Origin: Paramecium sonneborni
Taxonomy: Eukaryota; Ciliophora; Oligohymenophorea; Peniculida; Parameciidae
Direction: 5' to 3'
Assembly (NCBI GenBank): GCA_905182985.1
Contig: CAJJDN010000063.1
Span: 232,611-296,610 of the forward strand
DNA length: 64,000 bases
The translations under genes and the position numbers were made by a program. Below are positions 1 through 12,114 of this stretch, one piece after another. The notes beneath the pieces were generated by a model, which worked only from the letters and a program-made list of their open reading frames with translations, had not been told where the DNA came from and ran no database searches. The stretch's first letter is position 1; each line of letters opens with the position of its first letter.

Positions 1-127
1 TGAAAACAAGTTAATTACAATAAATATAATTCATGATATTCTTAATGATAAGGAGGGATGATACAATATTAATATTTTTAATCAACAATATAATATAAAA
101 AATTAATACAGATTTTCAATCTTTCTT

Positions 128-537
128 ATGATAAATTATTTAGACAACTAATTTGAAAAGAAAAACAGAAAATGTTATTTAAATATATAAAGTAATATTT
201 TGAAGGATAAAAATGAAGGAGATTTAATTCTGTTTAATTTAGATGATGAAAAATTTAGCAATCATTTTAAGCTTAAAATTATTAATAATATAAAAATTAG
301 TATAAATACTTTAAATGTGTAGGTCGAATTCCCTTTTCTAAACTAAAGAAAGAGATTAACAAACAAAGATTCTATTATTTGAAGATTATTGATGAATAAA
401 AAATTTACTATTTAGATGTAAATCGAATTGTGATGTCGAAGATTTTATAAAGCTACAAAAATAGAACTGATTATCAGAGTTAGAATAAGGAAAGAATCTT
501 TTTTAATATTGAACTTAACGACAAATGGTTTATTTGA
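128..537 (+). CDS. Possible small hypothetical protein (about 125 aa)
   Basis: Read with TAA/TAG as glutamine, the frame from ATG 128 stays open to TGA 535-537 if a 32-nt intron (317..348, GTGTAG...AAAG) is removed. That leaves a coding length divisible by three. The predicted protein is charged and soluble, with no domain I recognise, signal peptide or membrane segment. The intron starts GTGT rather than the usual GTA, which weakens the model. Coding-like but broken frames continue downstream to about 1060, so this may be the least damaged end of a decaying gene rather than an intact one. Confidence 0.3.
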
Positions 538-1070
538 GCAAATAACTAAATGAAAGTTTATAAGATTTGATTAATAATTTGAAATTTAATGAAAAAGTTT
601 TCAATTCTTTTTGATAATTATTATGCTAATTTCGAATCTATAAAATATTATGTAAGATAATTACATATTAGATAAATCAAATCATTTATTTTAGAAACTA
701 TATTAATTTGTATATTATTTAAATATTGATAAATTTTGATGAATTCTTAAATGATTGAGATATAAAAATTTCAAGATTTAGAGTATTAATTTTAATTGTT
801 GAGTCTGATTTAAATTACTGACTGATAAGTTTTATCAAGTTATGAGTAGATCAGTAAAGTAATCTAAAATTGTTAATTGACCAACTTAATCTATATGAAC
901 TTTTATTTGATTCAAAAATAAAAATAAAATTTTACAAAATAATTTTCATCAATACAGTAAGATAGTTCTAGAATGTTTTCTTAATTTAGTATCAAAATTT
1001 TACAGTAATTTGAGATGCTTAAAATGAATTATTTACATTTATAATAAAATTCTCTATAAAAGTTTCAATA
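538..1070 (+). pseudogene. Decayed coding remnants
   Basis: Three short stretches look coding under the ciliate code (roughly 545-615, 615-725 and 885-1010). They lie in different frames, separated by TGA stops, with no usable GT..AG introns between them. I see no promoter-like or RNA structure. The simplest reading is a frameshifted gene remnant, possibly continuous with the small frame at 128-537. I do not recognise the family. Confidence 0.25.
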
Positions 1071-1075
1071 AGCTA

Positions 1076-4000
1076 ATGAATTAAAGCAATCTTAAATTAG
1101 AAAAACAATTAGTATCACCTAGACAATAATGTTTGCTTCCAAGTCTTCACTATGATTACAGTGCAAGGAAAAAATAAAAATTAAAGACTTATTTTCGTGA
1201 AGAGAAATGTACATCCATAAGCCCAAAAAATCAGCTAATCAAAACATAGAGAGATATCATAAAGTAAATTGATTCTGAAAGAAATTCATAACTTTATTCT
1301 TTTGAAGATGAAGTTAGCAGATCTGTTAGAATATAAAGAAAGTCAAGATTGCATCAAGGAAATAAAATCTTAAATCATCCAATTATTAATAATAAACCTT
1401 TGTTAACTGATACATAAATTGAAACAGATACTCCATATTTTAAAGAAAAAGACTCTTCTATTAGTAAATCTGATGATGAAAATGATGAGAAAAATGAAAA
1501 TAAAATTGATTTAAAACTAGAAGGTGAGACTGGTAAAGCTTTAAAATAAATAAGCCATAAAATAAGTATACTTATATTTATTATTTTAAGATCAAGAATT
1601 AAATAATTCATTTTATCATTTCATAAAAAAATCAGAGAAAATGAAAGATTTAATTCTAAATTTTTAACAAAAAGATAATCTGAGTCCAATTCATTACTAT
1701 TGTTTAAATGATAGTATTTTTCCAAAAAGAATAGAACTTAATAAATAAGATGTTAAAGAAATTAATTTATCCGATTTAGGATTAACTCCAAAATATATTC
1801 CATTAATAAGGAATTTATTAAGTTAAAAAAGAGATAAGGATATAAAATCAATTGATATAAGTCAAAATAAAATTAATGAGTGGTCATTAAAGTTATTAAT
1901 TGATGTTTTCCCATTAAAAGTCAAAACAATTAATTTATCGCTTAATTAATTAAACCGGAGAGGAGCAGTGCTTTTGTCAGAACATTTGAAAAACTTTTAA
2001 AAGTATAATACAATTATTACTCAGTCTGAGGTTCTTGAATTTAAAAGGAAATTAAATAGGAGATATTGGAACTGCAACAGTATTAGAGGCATTGAAATTT
2101 AGTTAGAAAATAAAAAAATTAAATTTATCAGATAATTCAATTTCTGATGCTATATTTAATGATTTAAAAGAGTTTATAATAAAAAACTAATCATTGTAAG
2201 TTTTAAGTTTGAATTGGAATTAATTAGGTCCAGTAGCAGGATTATTTATAGCAAAAGGATTGAATTCTAATAAATCAATTAGAGTTGTAGATTTAAGTTA
2301 TAATAAAATTGGTTAAAGTGATAATAATTCTGAATGTATGAAGGAATGGTGTTCTCTTTTAAGTAATACATATACAGAATTAATTCATTTAGATATATCT
2401 TATAATTAATTTAATGAGAAATAACTTTAATTAATAAACTATTCAATATTAAAGAATTCAAGGTTATATGGTTTACATGTTGAAGGAAATAAATGTTTAG
2501 CTTATGTAGATCCTTTAGGATTTATTTAATTTCCTTAATAAATAAAAGGGAAACAAAGTATGTAACCTAAACATTAAAATATTGATGGTGTAAATTTCAT
2601 TCCTATGTTAAATGAAAATGAGAAAGGATGTGATTGCTGTTGGATTTGTTAAGGTTGGATGGAATATCATTTTATTTATGAACCTGAACCTGAAGAATGT
2701 TAAACTGATTCTATATATTTACATTTAGATTTTTTAGAGTAAATATATATTTAAGTATTTTAGTTTTAAACCCATATCAATGACTACTAGTAAAGAATTA
2801 TGGAAATAAATAAATAATAAATTGAATAGTACTAATATTTAAGAAGATTTAACAACAGGAGAGATTATTCATTAATTAAAACATGCTTTTAGTGCTGGTA
2901 AAATGATAACTATGACTGCTATTAATGATGCGTATTTAGAGGATAATAAAGCAAAAGATGATATGAAATTAATATTATCTGAATTGAATTCAAAATTCTT
3001 TTTCACCTCTTATTAAATGTGTCCTCCAAATTAAAAAATACTTTATTTTTTTTCTAATCCTACAGGAAAAGGAATATTTATTAATGAAAGATTTCCAATA
3101 ATTTCATTGCAATCTAATGAAAATATTGAATTAATTATGGATAAAGAAAAAGTATTTTTTTATCCTGATGGATCTCAAATTTCATTATCATAAGTTAATT
3201 AAGTTAATTATTTCTAAACAAAATAAATGTTTGTTATTGATTAAAAAAATTAATACAAACCTTTAGTAAAAGTAATTCCTAGATGTTTAGAAAATAAATA
3301 TTTTTTAAAAAGATTTGCTGTTGATGCATCAAAATAAAAATCTAATTTAATTTATTGGTAAAAAGAATAATCAGCTTTTAAATCATATTAGGGAGATACA
3401 GAAGATGTATTAGATGAATGTTTTAAATTTGATTGGAATTGTATGGGTATTTAACACTTTTTAAAAAATGAGTAAGAAGTAGAAAAAGTAATTGAAATTA
3501 TGAGATTTCATTATCATAAAATAAAAGATATTTATAAGTATTATTCAGGTTTTGGATATAATGCTAAAAAACTTATAAATGGTTATTAAGTTGAAACATT
3601 TTATATTCCTCTGACTTTAATTTATGATTTAATTTAAGATTTATTACCTTAAGGCATATTATTTGAAGATGTAGAATCTTAAGTAAATTAAATTAAATAT
3701 AATTGTGATAATAAATTTATATATAATCCAGAAAAAGGTTTTGTCAGATATTAATTTATTGAATTTATTTTTAGAATCGCTCTTTTAATAACAAAATAAA
3801 AATATAAAATTGGCTTAATTGTAGATCAAGTTTATAAAACATTCTAAACATTAACTGAAAGATTTGCAGCTTTTGATAACTAACAATAATGGAGATAAGA
3901 ACGTTTATGGACAAAAGAATGTGGAAATTTAATCTATATAAAATAAGGTTTTATTTAGAGATTACATGATTATGTTGCATGTATTAAAAATAAAAAATGG

Positions 4001-4664
4001 ACATTTAAATTAAAATGGATTGCATTGACAGAATTTATAGATTTTTGTAATTTGATGGGATTTTAATAATTTTTGACTGAAACTCAATTAAAAATCATTT
4101 ACAATTTTTCAATGTAAACACATTAGGATGAATTGACTTAAGACAGACATTTAAGAATGTCTTCTGTAGAATTCACAGAAGCATTAGCTAGAATAGCTGA
4201 ATTTATTAGTCCTAATGGAAATGATATTGAAAATACTTCCACATTAAGAATGATAATACCATTACATATTAAATTAGAGAATCTTTTAACACATATATTC
4301 ATTACTCTAAAATTGCTTAAGTATTTTTATTTACATATAAAGAGTGAATAATTTTGAGTGCTTTAGTATATACTTTAGCTATAATTCAAATGAAATTTTA
4401 CCAAAACCCATAGAGTATCAACCAGATTAATATGAATGTACAACCTAAGAATTGAGAATATATAATACTCTTTCTTATTTAAGTAAAATTAAAATTTAAT
4501 TAGAAACCTTTAAAACTCCATATTTACATCCAAATTATAAATAATTCTTGGAAATACCTTTTTAAATGGGATAAATTTTAAAATCAAAGAAAAGTGTTGT
4601 TGAAAGATAGATGACACAAAAATAAAAACTCTTAAAACTGAAGGCTACATTATAATTACTATGA
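1076..4664 (+). CDS. Leucine-rich-repeat protein with large uncharacterised C-terminal region (copy A, 1164 aa)
   Basis: Four introns (1566..1590, 2003..2024, 2739..2763, 4321..4342; 22-25 nt) give one continuous frame to TGA 4662-4664. Residues 1-165 are acidic and low in complexity. About 215-490 hold ribonuclease-inhibitor-type leucine-rich repeats, with repeated units such as LNLSDN, LSLNWNQLG and VDLSYN. Shortly after comes a Cys/Trp-rich motif, CDCCWICQGW. Residues 540-1164 form a region I cannot assign. It includes a YQMCPP motif, a repeated Asn-Pro-Glu-Lys motif and an acidic helix near FTEALARIAE. The start is supported by alignment to the neighbouring paralogue, which shares the N-terminal pattern. 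The family is LRR; the function (scaffold or cytoskeletal) is unknown. Confidence 0.85.
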
Positions 4665-4703
4665 TTATTATTTTCATATGTGTAATTAATTTTTTATAAA
4701 TAA

Positions 4704-7700
4704 ATGAAAAATAGTGTTGAGAGATCTAAATGCTCATTACCTCGAATAAAGGATTACTCAAAAGAAAAAGCTGAAAAACTTAAATCTTTTTTTCGATCAA
4801 ATAGAAGTATATCGGAAAATAAGATAATTCAAAGTAAATTTAAAACATCTAAAATGCTGTAAAATAATGAATTTTCTGATGATCAGAATGTTATGGCATA
4901 TTATATGAAGAGCAATGAAAAATTGATTGGAATGAGATAAATGGTAAATAGTAATTCTCTAAAATCTGATTAAGGAGAAACTAAAAAGAAGTATTTTCCT
5001 TAGGGTTTATTAAAAGAAAGCTATTTTCCTATTAAATAAATAAAAACAGAAATTGAAGTTTATCATGTTAAAGATGAAGATTTATAAGGATTAAATTAAA
5101 CAGAATAATAGTCATTTTAAGAGGTAATTAGCCAAAACGAAGATGAGGATCATGATATCTTAAGCGAGGAAAGCAGTGGTGATGAACCCAAAAGATTTGA
5201 TGGAGTAGAATTACAATAAGAAATCAAAAAAATTTAGCATAAATTACGTATTTATATTATATCTAAAAATAAGATTAAGAAATTGATTAATCATATTTTT
5301 ATTTTATTAAACGACAGGATAGATTAAGAGATTTGGCGATCAATTTTAATAAAAAAAATGTGGATCCAATAAATTTTTATTGTCTTAATGATAATATATT
5401 CCCAAAAAGAATAGATCTATCTAATTGTTTAATAAATAATAAAGAGATGCATTTTTCTGATCTTGGTTTAACAGAGAAGTATTTTCCATTGATAAAAAAT
5501 TTATTATAGTCAGTAAAGAGTAGAGCAGTCAAATAACTGTTTTTATGTAATAATCAATTAGATGATAAATCCTTATTGTATTTAATTGAAGGATTTCCTT
5601 TGGCATTAAAGGAAATTAGTTTAGGAAATAATCTATTAGGTAAAAGAGGAGCAAGTATTATAGCAAGTCATATAACAAAATTTTTGAATTTGAAATCATT
5701 AAACTTATAAAATAATCTATTAGGAGATAAAGGAGCTACTTTATTATTGATTAATATTTAAAGAAATATGAGTATCATAAGATTAAATTTGTCAGAAAAT
5801 TAAATTACTGATTCATGTTCTACTGTTTTTTATTAGTTTTTACTGTAGAATAATTTTATTGAAAATTTAATTTTAAATTGGAATTAATTAGGTCCAACAA
5901 GTGGAACAATGATAGCAAAAGGTTTACAATAAAATAGATCAGTAAAAGTGTTAGATCTTAGTTACAATCATTTAGGATAGAATGAAAGAAGTAATTGTAT
6001 TGAATGTTGGTGTGAAACAGTAAATAATGCACAATTTTCATTAGTTCATTTAGATATCTCATATAATTAATTGAGTGAAAAATAGTTAAGGTAATTTAGT
6101 TAAGCTTTATTAAAAAATAACAGTTTGTATGGTTTACATATAGAAGGGAATAAATGTTCTGCTAAGGTGGATCCTTATGGGTTTATCCAATTTATTAATG
6201 ATAGTGAAGAATTTAAAGTAGTATAATAAAAAAAAAATGTTATAGATGGAGTAAACTACATTCCAATGTAGGGAGATAGTTTATTTGGGAATGATTGTTG
6301 TTGGATTTGTTAAGGATGGATGGAGTATCGATTCCAATATAATCCAGAAAATGATAGCAATCAAGATCCTATTTTCATCCATCTTGATTTTTTAGAGTAA
6401 TATTATAATTAACTATTAGTTATTAGCCAATTCCAATGACAAGTAGTTATGAATTAAGATAATAATTAATTGAAGCATCTAAAAGAAAAAGTAGTTATTT
6501 AGATTTAACAACTGGTGAAATTATACATTAATTAAAATAATTGGTAAATTCTGAAAAAAGAATAACATTAGCAGCAATAACAGAAGCATATACAGAAGAA
6601 ACAAGTAAAAAGAGTGAAGAAATTACTAAATAAATGATTTAAGAATTAAGTAAGTTTTACTATACAACATATTAAATGTGTCCTCCAAAAAAAAAAATAT
6701 TATATTTTTTTTCCAATCCTATTAGAGAAGAATATTTTATTGATTAAAGAGTAATGAGTATGCCTGCTCCTTTAGATAATTTGATACTTTAAGGGAAAGA
6801 TCCTAAACACTCTATTCATATATTCTAAGATGGAACTAAATTAGCTTTTAAAAAAATTTAATTTGTTAATTATGTCTATTCAAGATAAGAATATATTATT
6901 GATGATAAAGATAATTATAAACCTTTAATAAAAGTATTTCCAAGGTCTTCTCAAAAAAAATATGTTTTAAGAAGATTTGCTAATTTTTTAGTAAGAAAAT
7001 AGGCTCATCTTATTAAATGGAATAAAGAAGATTCTATTTTTAGACCATTTAGTGGAGATACAGAAGAATTATTAAATGAATGTTTTGAATTTGATTGGAA
7101 TAGTAGTAAAATTAGTAGATTTGTTAAAAGTGAATATGAAAGATTCAAATTAAAAGAATATTTTAGATCTCATTATTAACTTTTAAAAGATACATATAAA
7201 TTTTATTCTAGTTTAGGTTATTAAACTCCAAATTTTGATGTATTTTGTATATAAATACCTTAATATATGAAATTAATTAACAAATTAGCTATAATCGATG
7301 GTGATTTATTAAAATAATAAGATGTCGAAATAGATATAGTTTCATTAAAAAATAATGTTGATCCAAAATTTATTTATAATCCTGAAAAAGCTTTAGTTAG
7401 ATATCAGTTTTTAGAAATGTTCTTTAGAATTGCTAATGATAAATATGTTAGAAATGATATACATAAAAGTTATGCTGATTCTCTCTTTCGATTACTAAAA
7501 GAGTTTAAAGAATAATATGAATATTTTGATACAATTTAAGAATGGAGAACATAAAGATTATGGACTAGAGAATGTGATCATTTATTATAAATTAAAATGC
7601 CTTTTGTAAAGAAATTGTATGATTATGTTACTGATATTACTAATAGAAAATGGTATTTTAAATTAAAATGGATATCAATTAGAGAATTTAAAGAATTTTG

Positions 7701-8396
7701 TAAATAATTTAATCTTAATGAATATTTATCAGAAAAATAATAAGTTATAATATATAATTTCTCGATGATGACTTAAATAGATGAATTAACATTAGACAGA
7801 AATATTAGAATGACTTTTATTGAGTTTGTTGAAGCATTAGGAAGAATAGCTGAAAGAATTAGTGCTGCTCCTGTAAATGATGCAGCTGATAATTATACTT
7901 TATTATAAAGATAATTATTACCTTTACATATTAAATTAGAAACACTTCTGACTTATTTATATTATTAAATGAAATAAAAAGACATAGAGTTTGAGTAATT
8001 TTGTGATTTATTTGTATATTTCAAGCCAGATCAATCCCCAAAAATTAGTATGCCTAAAGTTGATAAAAATAAGAAACCAGAAAAAGATCATGATTACCAT
8101 AATTTGATATCATCACTTACACTGTATAATGCAGTCTCCTATTTAAGTACATTATTCTATTAGTTAAAGATTAGAATAAATTGCCTTATTTGAATCCAAA
8201 ATATAAATCATTTTTAAAGCAAAATATAATTCAAAGTGCTCCTATTCGACCTTTTTAACATATATTTTAAAGTGATAGAATAAGAAAACCAAGAATTCTT
8301 CCAGATCCTTATATTTTGGAATCAAGATCTAATAATCAATACTAAAATAAATAATAAAGTCCTAATATGTAAACAACTTTCTCTTAAAATGCATGA
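4704..8396 (+). CDS. Leucine-rich-repeat protein, tandem paralogue (copy B, 1206 aa)
   Basis: This is a head-to-tail paralogue of the preceding gene, starting 39 bp after its stop. Introns at 5248..5273, 6397..6419 and 8147..8169 (23-26 nt) restore one frame to TGA 8394-8396. The order is the same: acidic N-terminus, leucine-rich repeats (LNLQNN, LNLSEN, VLDLSYN), a DCCWICQGW motif, then the same long uncharacterised region with YQMCPP, FIYNPEKALVRYQF and FVEALGRIAE. Divergence from copy A is large but the order is fully collinear. The first two introns sit at the same places as in copy A and the last is private to this copy. The C-terminal tail is basic and Gln/Asn-rich. Confidence 0.85.
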
Positions 8397-8491
8397 TTAT
8401 ATTTAATTAATATATAAAAACCAAATTTTAAATATGCAACATATTTAGAAACAAAAAAGAAATATGTATTTTTTTATAATTTAAATTTAAA

Positions 8492-9181
8492 TCAAATGTG
8501 AACATTATCTCTATTTTAACTCTTGGCATACTTTTTCAATTCTTCTTTTACAAATTCTTTATTTCCACTATTTGGAATCTAGGGAAAATGTTTTCTAATT
8601 TCATCAAATTTTTAAATTAATTCAAATGTCAAATCATAATTAGTTTACACTAAAATATAAGCAATTGATTTTATATGTTTAACAGAATAGAACAAATCTC
8701 CAAAATATCCTTCCAACTCTTCTGGATCTTCTAATTATTTAACTGTGCTCTCAATGTTGTGATTCAATTATCGTAATTAAGAATTTTCCTCTTAATATCT
8801 CTCTAAACTAGAAGATGGTATATTCATTAATATGTAAATGTGCTATTCCTTAAATCCATGATTTTACAATTCTTTAAGTAAATTGTATTCTTAAAAATAG
8901 TAATATCGTATGTCTTTATGAAACGATATCACCAACAATTAATCAATTTATTTGATGCTTGCTAATTTTAGAGGATTTGATGTTGTTTGAATAACTTCTC
9001 CAACTTCCTAAGATTTTTAAAGATGCTAATCAATAAATATAGATGCAGGACCATATTGAGCTATTATTATTGCTTAGATTTGATTTAATATGGAATTTGA
9101 TAATTTTATTTGAAGAAAAGAGAAACTTATTTCTTCTTAATCTTCTTATTATTCTTATTATAATCCTTGAAATTCTTACAT
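8492..9181 (-). CDS. Hypothetical protein (229 aa)
   Basis: This is a single intronless frame from ATG (complement 9179..9181) to TGA (complement 8492..8494), with TAA/TAG as Gln. The N-terminal 20 residues are Gln/Glu-rich. The middle is mixed and globular, with segments such as QYGPASIFID and LLVISFHKDIRYYYF. The C-terminal third is helical and acidic. No signal peptide or membrane segment is seen. Its stop is 96 bp from the stop of the convergent LRR copy B. I do not recognise the family. Confidence 0.75.
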
Positions 9182-9856
9182 AATTTTAATAAAATAAATC
9201 AAATAATAAATAAAAAATTTTTCTGCTCTTATCTAAGTTCAAATAGATATATTATGATATATTAGAGAACTTCCTTAATTTAATATAAACTTTTATATCA
9301 ATATGATCATTTATTGATTAAAAATAGGAATTGTAAGATATCATTTACAAAAATAAAATACTGATAGAAATCTTGATTAAATATTAAGAAAAATATTAAT
9401 CCTCAATAAATTTATAAAGGTAATTATGATTGATGAGTTTATTGATAAAAAGATTAGAGATAAAAATATTAATTTTTTGTTCCTTAAAGGCTGAAAAGAT
9501 GATAAATGAAGCCAAAAAAAGATTCTCTTTAAAGATCAGATCAAATAAAATAGAAGTAAAGTTCTATATTATTTATTGAACTATTTTTTAAGCAAGAAGA
9601 GTTAGATATATGATATAATTAAAATTGAAGTTTCATTTGAATTATATATTATTTTCAATTCTATAATATTGTATTGAGATTTCTCTGAAGAGGAATTGCA
9701 ATTTTATTTATATTAGAAACTAGTAATAAATTCTTTAAGATATTCCTTCCAAATTAAGAAATTTATTAAGAAGAATTAATATAGCTTTGATTATGACTAA
9801 CTAAAATAAATAAATTAAATTATTATTATATATATAAATACAAAAATTTATAATGA
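9182..9856. other. Unresolved region with coding-like fragments
   Basis: On the plus strand a frame beginning near 9432 can be extended with candidate introns at about 9557-9588 and 9675-9694. A second coding-like stretch, in the same frame but behind a TGA, runs to about 9890 and overlaps the 3' end of the next gene. None of the versions gives a convincing protein. It may be a degenerate gene or chance open frame. It also contains the 5' flank of the minus-strand gene ending at 9181. Confidence 0.3.
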
Positions 9857-11253
9857 TCAGTTTTTAAGTTTGATTAAATCAAACATATTAGGTAGATGAA
9901 GCATTTTAGTGCTTACACTTTCAAATTGTTTGTCTTCCTCATCAGAAATACATAAGGATGAAATTTATCTATAAAATTCTCTTTTTATTGAGGATCTCTC
10001 TAATTCAGTTTGTACTTCTTAAATGCCTTCTAAATTTTATGGTTAATGAATAATGATTTTGGTTTATGTTGGATTTAGATTACTTGATTCTTTTTAAGTT
10101 TATTAAAATTATTATTAAGTTGATTGTTACAAGTTCATTTTTCGTATCTAAAGGAATAAATCATTTAATAAAATTACCCAATCATATTAAAAATCTTTTT
10201 CATTGACATTAAGTTACTGAAGTAAATTTCTAAATAGTTTTTTAAGGAATTCATAATCACCCAAAGGGTATTACTAAACATTAGTCATTCTAATAAATTA
10301 AAAATATTGAAGAATTTCAATAGGCATATCTTTACAATATTTTTCTGGAATCATCCTCAATTTTTATTCTTCCATTTTTTTAATTTTAGATCCATTTTCT
10401 TTGACTTTAAATAAATCTCCTTTTTTTAAAAAATACATAAGTAGGAATCCAAGTGATTCTAAATCATCTTTTGGTGAAGCAGCTATAAATTGAAATAATT
10501 ATATTTACTTAATCCTAAATGTTAATTAAGACTAGAATATTTAGTTAATTTATTAAGATTAGAAAATTTAGATGGATATCCTATATATTTACCATTTTTA
10601 TGTTTATATTTAGCAAAGTGTTAGAAATCAATCAGTATCAAATCATTTTTACCAATTTATGTTAATATTTTTTTTGGTCTAAGATTTCGATGTACAATAG
10701 ATTAGTTATGAAGTTTTTCGAGAATGTTTAACTAATTAATTTGATATTGATTTACAATTTGTATAGCAATCATACAAATGGTTGGTAAAGTAAATTCATA
10801 ATTAACAAATTAAAAACATAGTTTAAGACTTGGTCCATATTTGTCAAATACTTAGTAATAGTAATTAGTATTTTGAAGACGAACATCACCTGAAGCTTAA
10901 AGTGTTGGAATATAAGGAACTGAAAAATGAATAAGTTAAAAAACTTACAATTGTTCATTTTTTTAAGTTGTTTTTCTTCTTCCAATAAACTGTCAATGTT
11001 TGTGTTAGCCTATCAGGTAAATGAACTAACAATAAAATTTAAAATATTATTTACATTACCAATCTAACGATGAAGTAATTACCTGGTTAAGCTTAATTGA
11101 TTGCTATAAATATAAAGTAATAATTATATAAGATTTACCCAAATACCAGTTATGTTTTTTACCTCTGTAAATACAAGTTTTTAATACAAAGTTTTATCCA
11201 ATCACTATTAGATTCTATTTTTAATAGCTATCTTTTGATTTAGTTTCACTCAT
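9857..11253 (-). CDS. Casein kinase 1-like pseudokinase (418 aa)
   Basis: Four introns (complement 11104..11138, 11010..11059, 10920..10948, 10483..10508) give a frame whose length is exactly a multiple of three. The fold is CK1. Recognisable are FDKYGPSLKL (CK1 LLGPSL), an HNQSIVHRNLRP catalytic-loop equivalent, LNQHLGL (CK1 NTHLG) and DDLESLGFLLMYFL (CK1 DDLESLGY). Key residues are replaced. The VAIK lysine position reads FIVRL, so Lys becomes Arg. HRD reads HRN, losing the catalytic Asp. DFG reads DFQ. The glycine loop also lacks glycines. The last 100 or so residues are Gln/Ser-rich. It is probably catalytically dead and a binding or regulatory CK1 relative. Its start codon lies 15 bp from that of the divergent gene. 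Confidence 0.85.
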
Positions 11254-11268
11254 TAATAATAAAAATAA

Positions 11269-12083
11269 ATGAAAAGTCTGCAGGATATTCATAAAAAGAA
11301 TTAATAATAAAGAGCTACATTTGCTCTAATGAATTAAGTGAATAATCGTACTTAAATGGGATGGTTCACTCCTTAACCCTCGAATGATTTATAATCTCCT
11401 TTCGGAAATAGTCTTAGTTAATTCTCTTAATAAACATCAGAACATAATATTATACATAATACTCGTGGCACTTTACATTCATTGAGTTAATCTATAGAAA
11501 GATAAATATAATCAAGAGAAATAGCAAGATAAGTAAGAAAATAAAATGCTTAATAATCAGCAAGATAAGAAAAACATTTCTTTGGAACAATTAATGGCAT
11601 TCCTAAAATCAATTCACCTAAAACTTAAGCAAATTAAACTACATCTATGTTTTAACCGAATTTAATTAAAGTTGATCCTAAAATTAAAAGATAACTTAGT
11701 GAAATGAGTAAAAGAAACTTCCTTCATTTTCTCTTAGTCTAAAAAGTTGGACAAGTAAATTCTGTTTATATTAGTAGAAAGATGAAAAATAATTCTATGA
11801 ATATTTAAAAAAGACTTATAATTTTGAACCTCCTTAACCTATAGAAGAATAATAAATTAAAGTCTCAAAGAAAGGCATCAAATATTTATTTACTAAAGAA
11901 GATGATGATGAAACTATTAAAAAAACAAGTTAATAAATATTAAGAATGCATAAATTACATCATGGTAGAGAAGTCCCTTTAGATAAATATGTTTAAGAAA
12001 CATATGAATAATAATTGAGAAGATTTCCTAAAGTAAGAGAGAAATTAGAATAATCTAAAAAAAATCAATTAGAATAATCATGA
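11269..12083 (+). CDS. Hypothetical basic Gln-rich protein (264 aa)
   Basis: One 20-nt intron (11755..11774, GTAAAT...TTAG) joins two exons into a frame from ATG 11269 to TGA 12081-12083. The N-terminal half is low in complexity (Gln, Asn, Ser, Thr). The C-terminal half is charged and helical, with segments such as QFYEYLKKTYNF, KGIKYLFTKEDDDE and LRRFPKVREKLE. No known domain, signal peptide or membrane segment is seen. It is divergent to the CK1-like gene and converges on the P450 gene with 31 bp between stops. Confidence 0.75.
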
Positions 12084-12114
12084 TCTTTATTTAATATATC
12101 ATATTGATCTTAAC

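Noticed and set aside
1375..1611. Minus-strand standard-code frame of 78 codons
   Set aside because: It is the shadow of the LRR copy A gene, whose plus-strand frame is supported by paralogy and introns.
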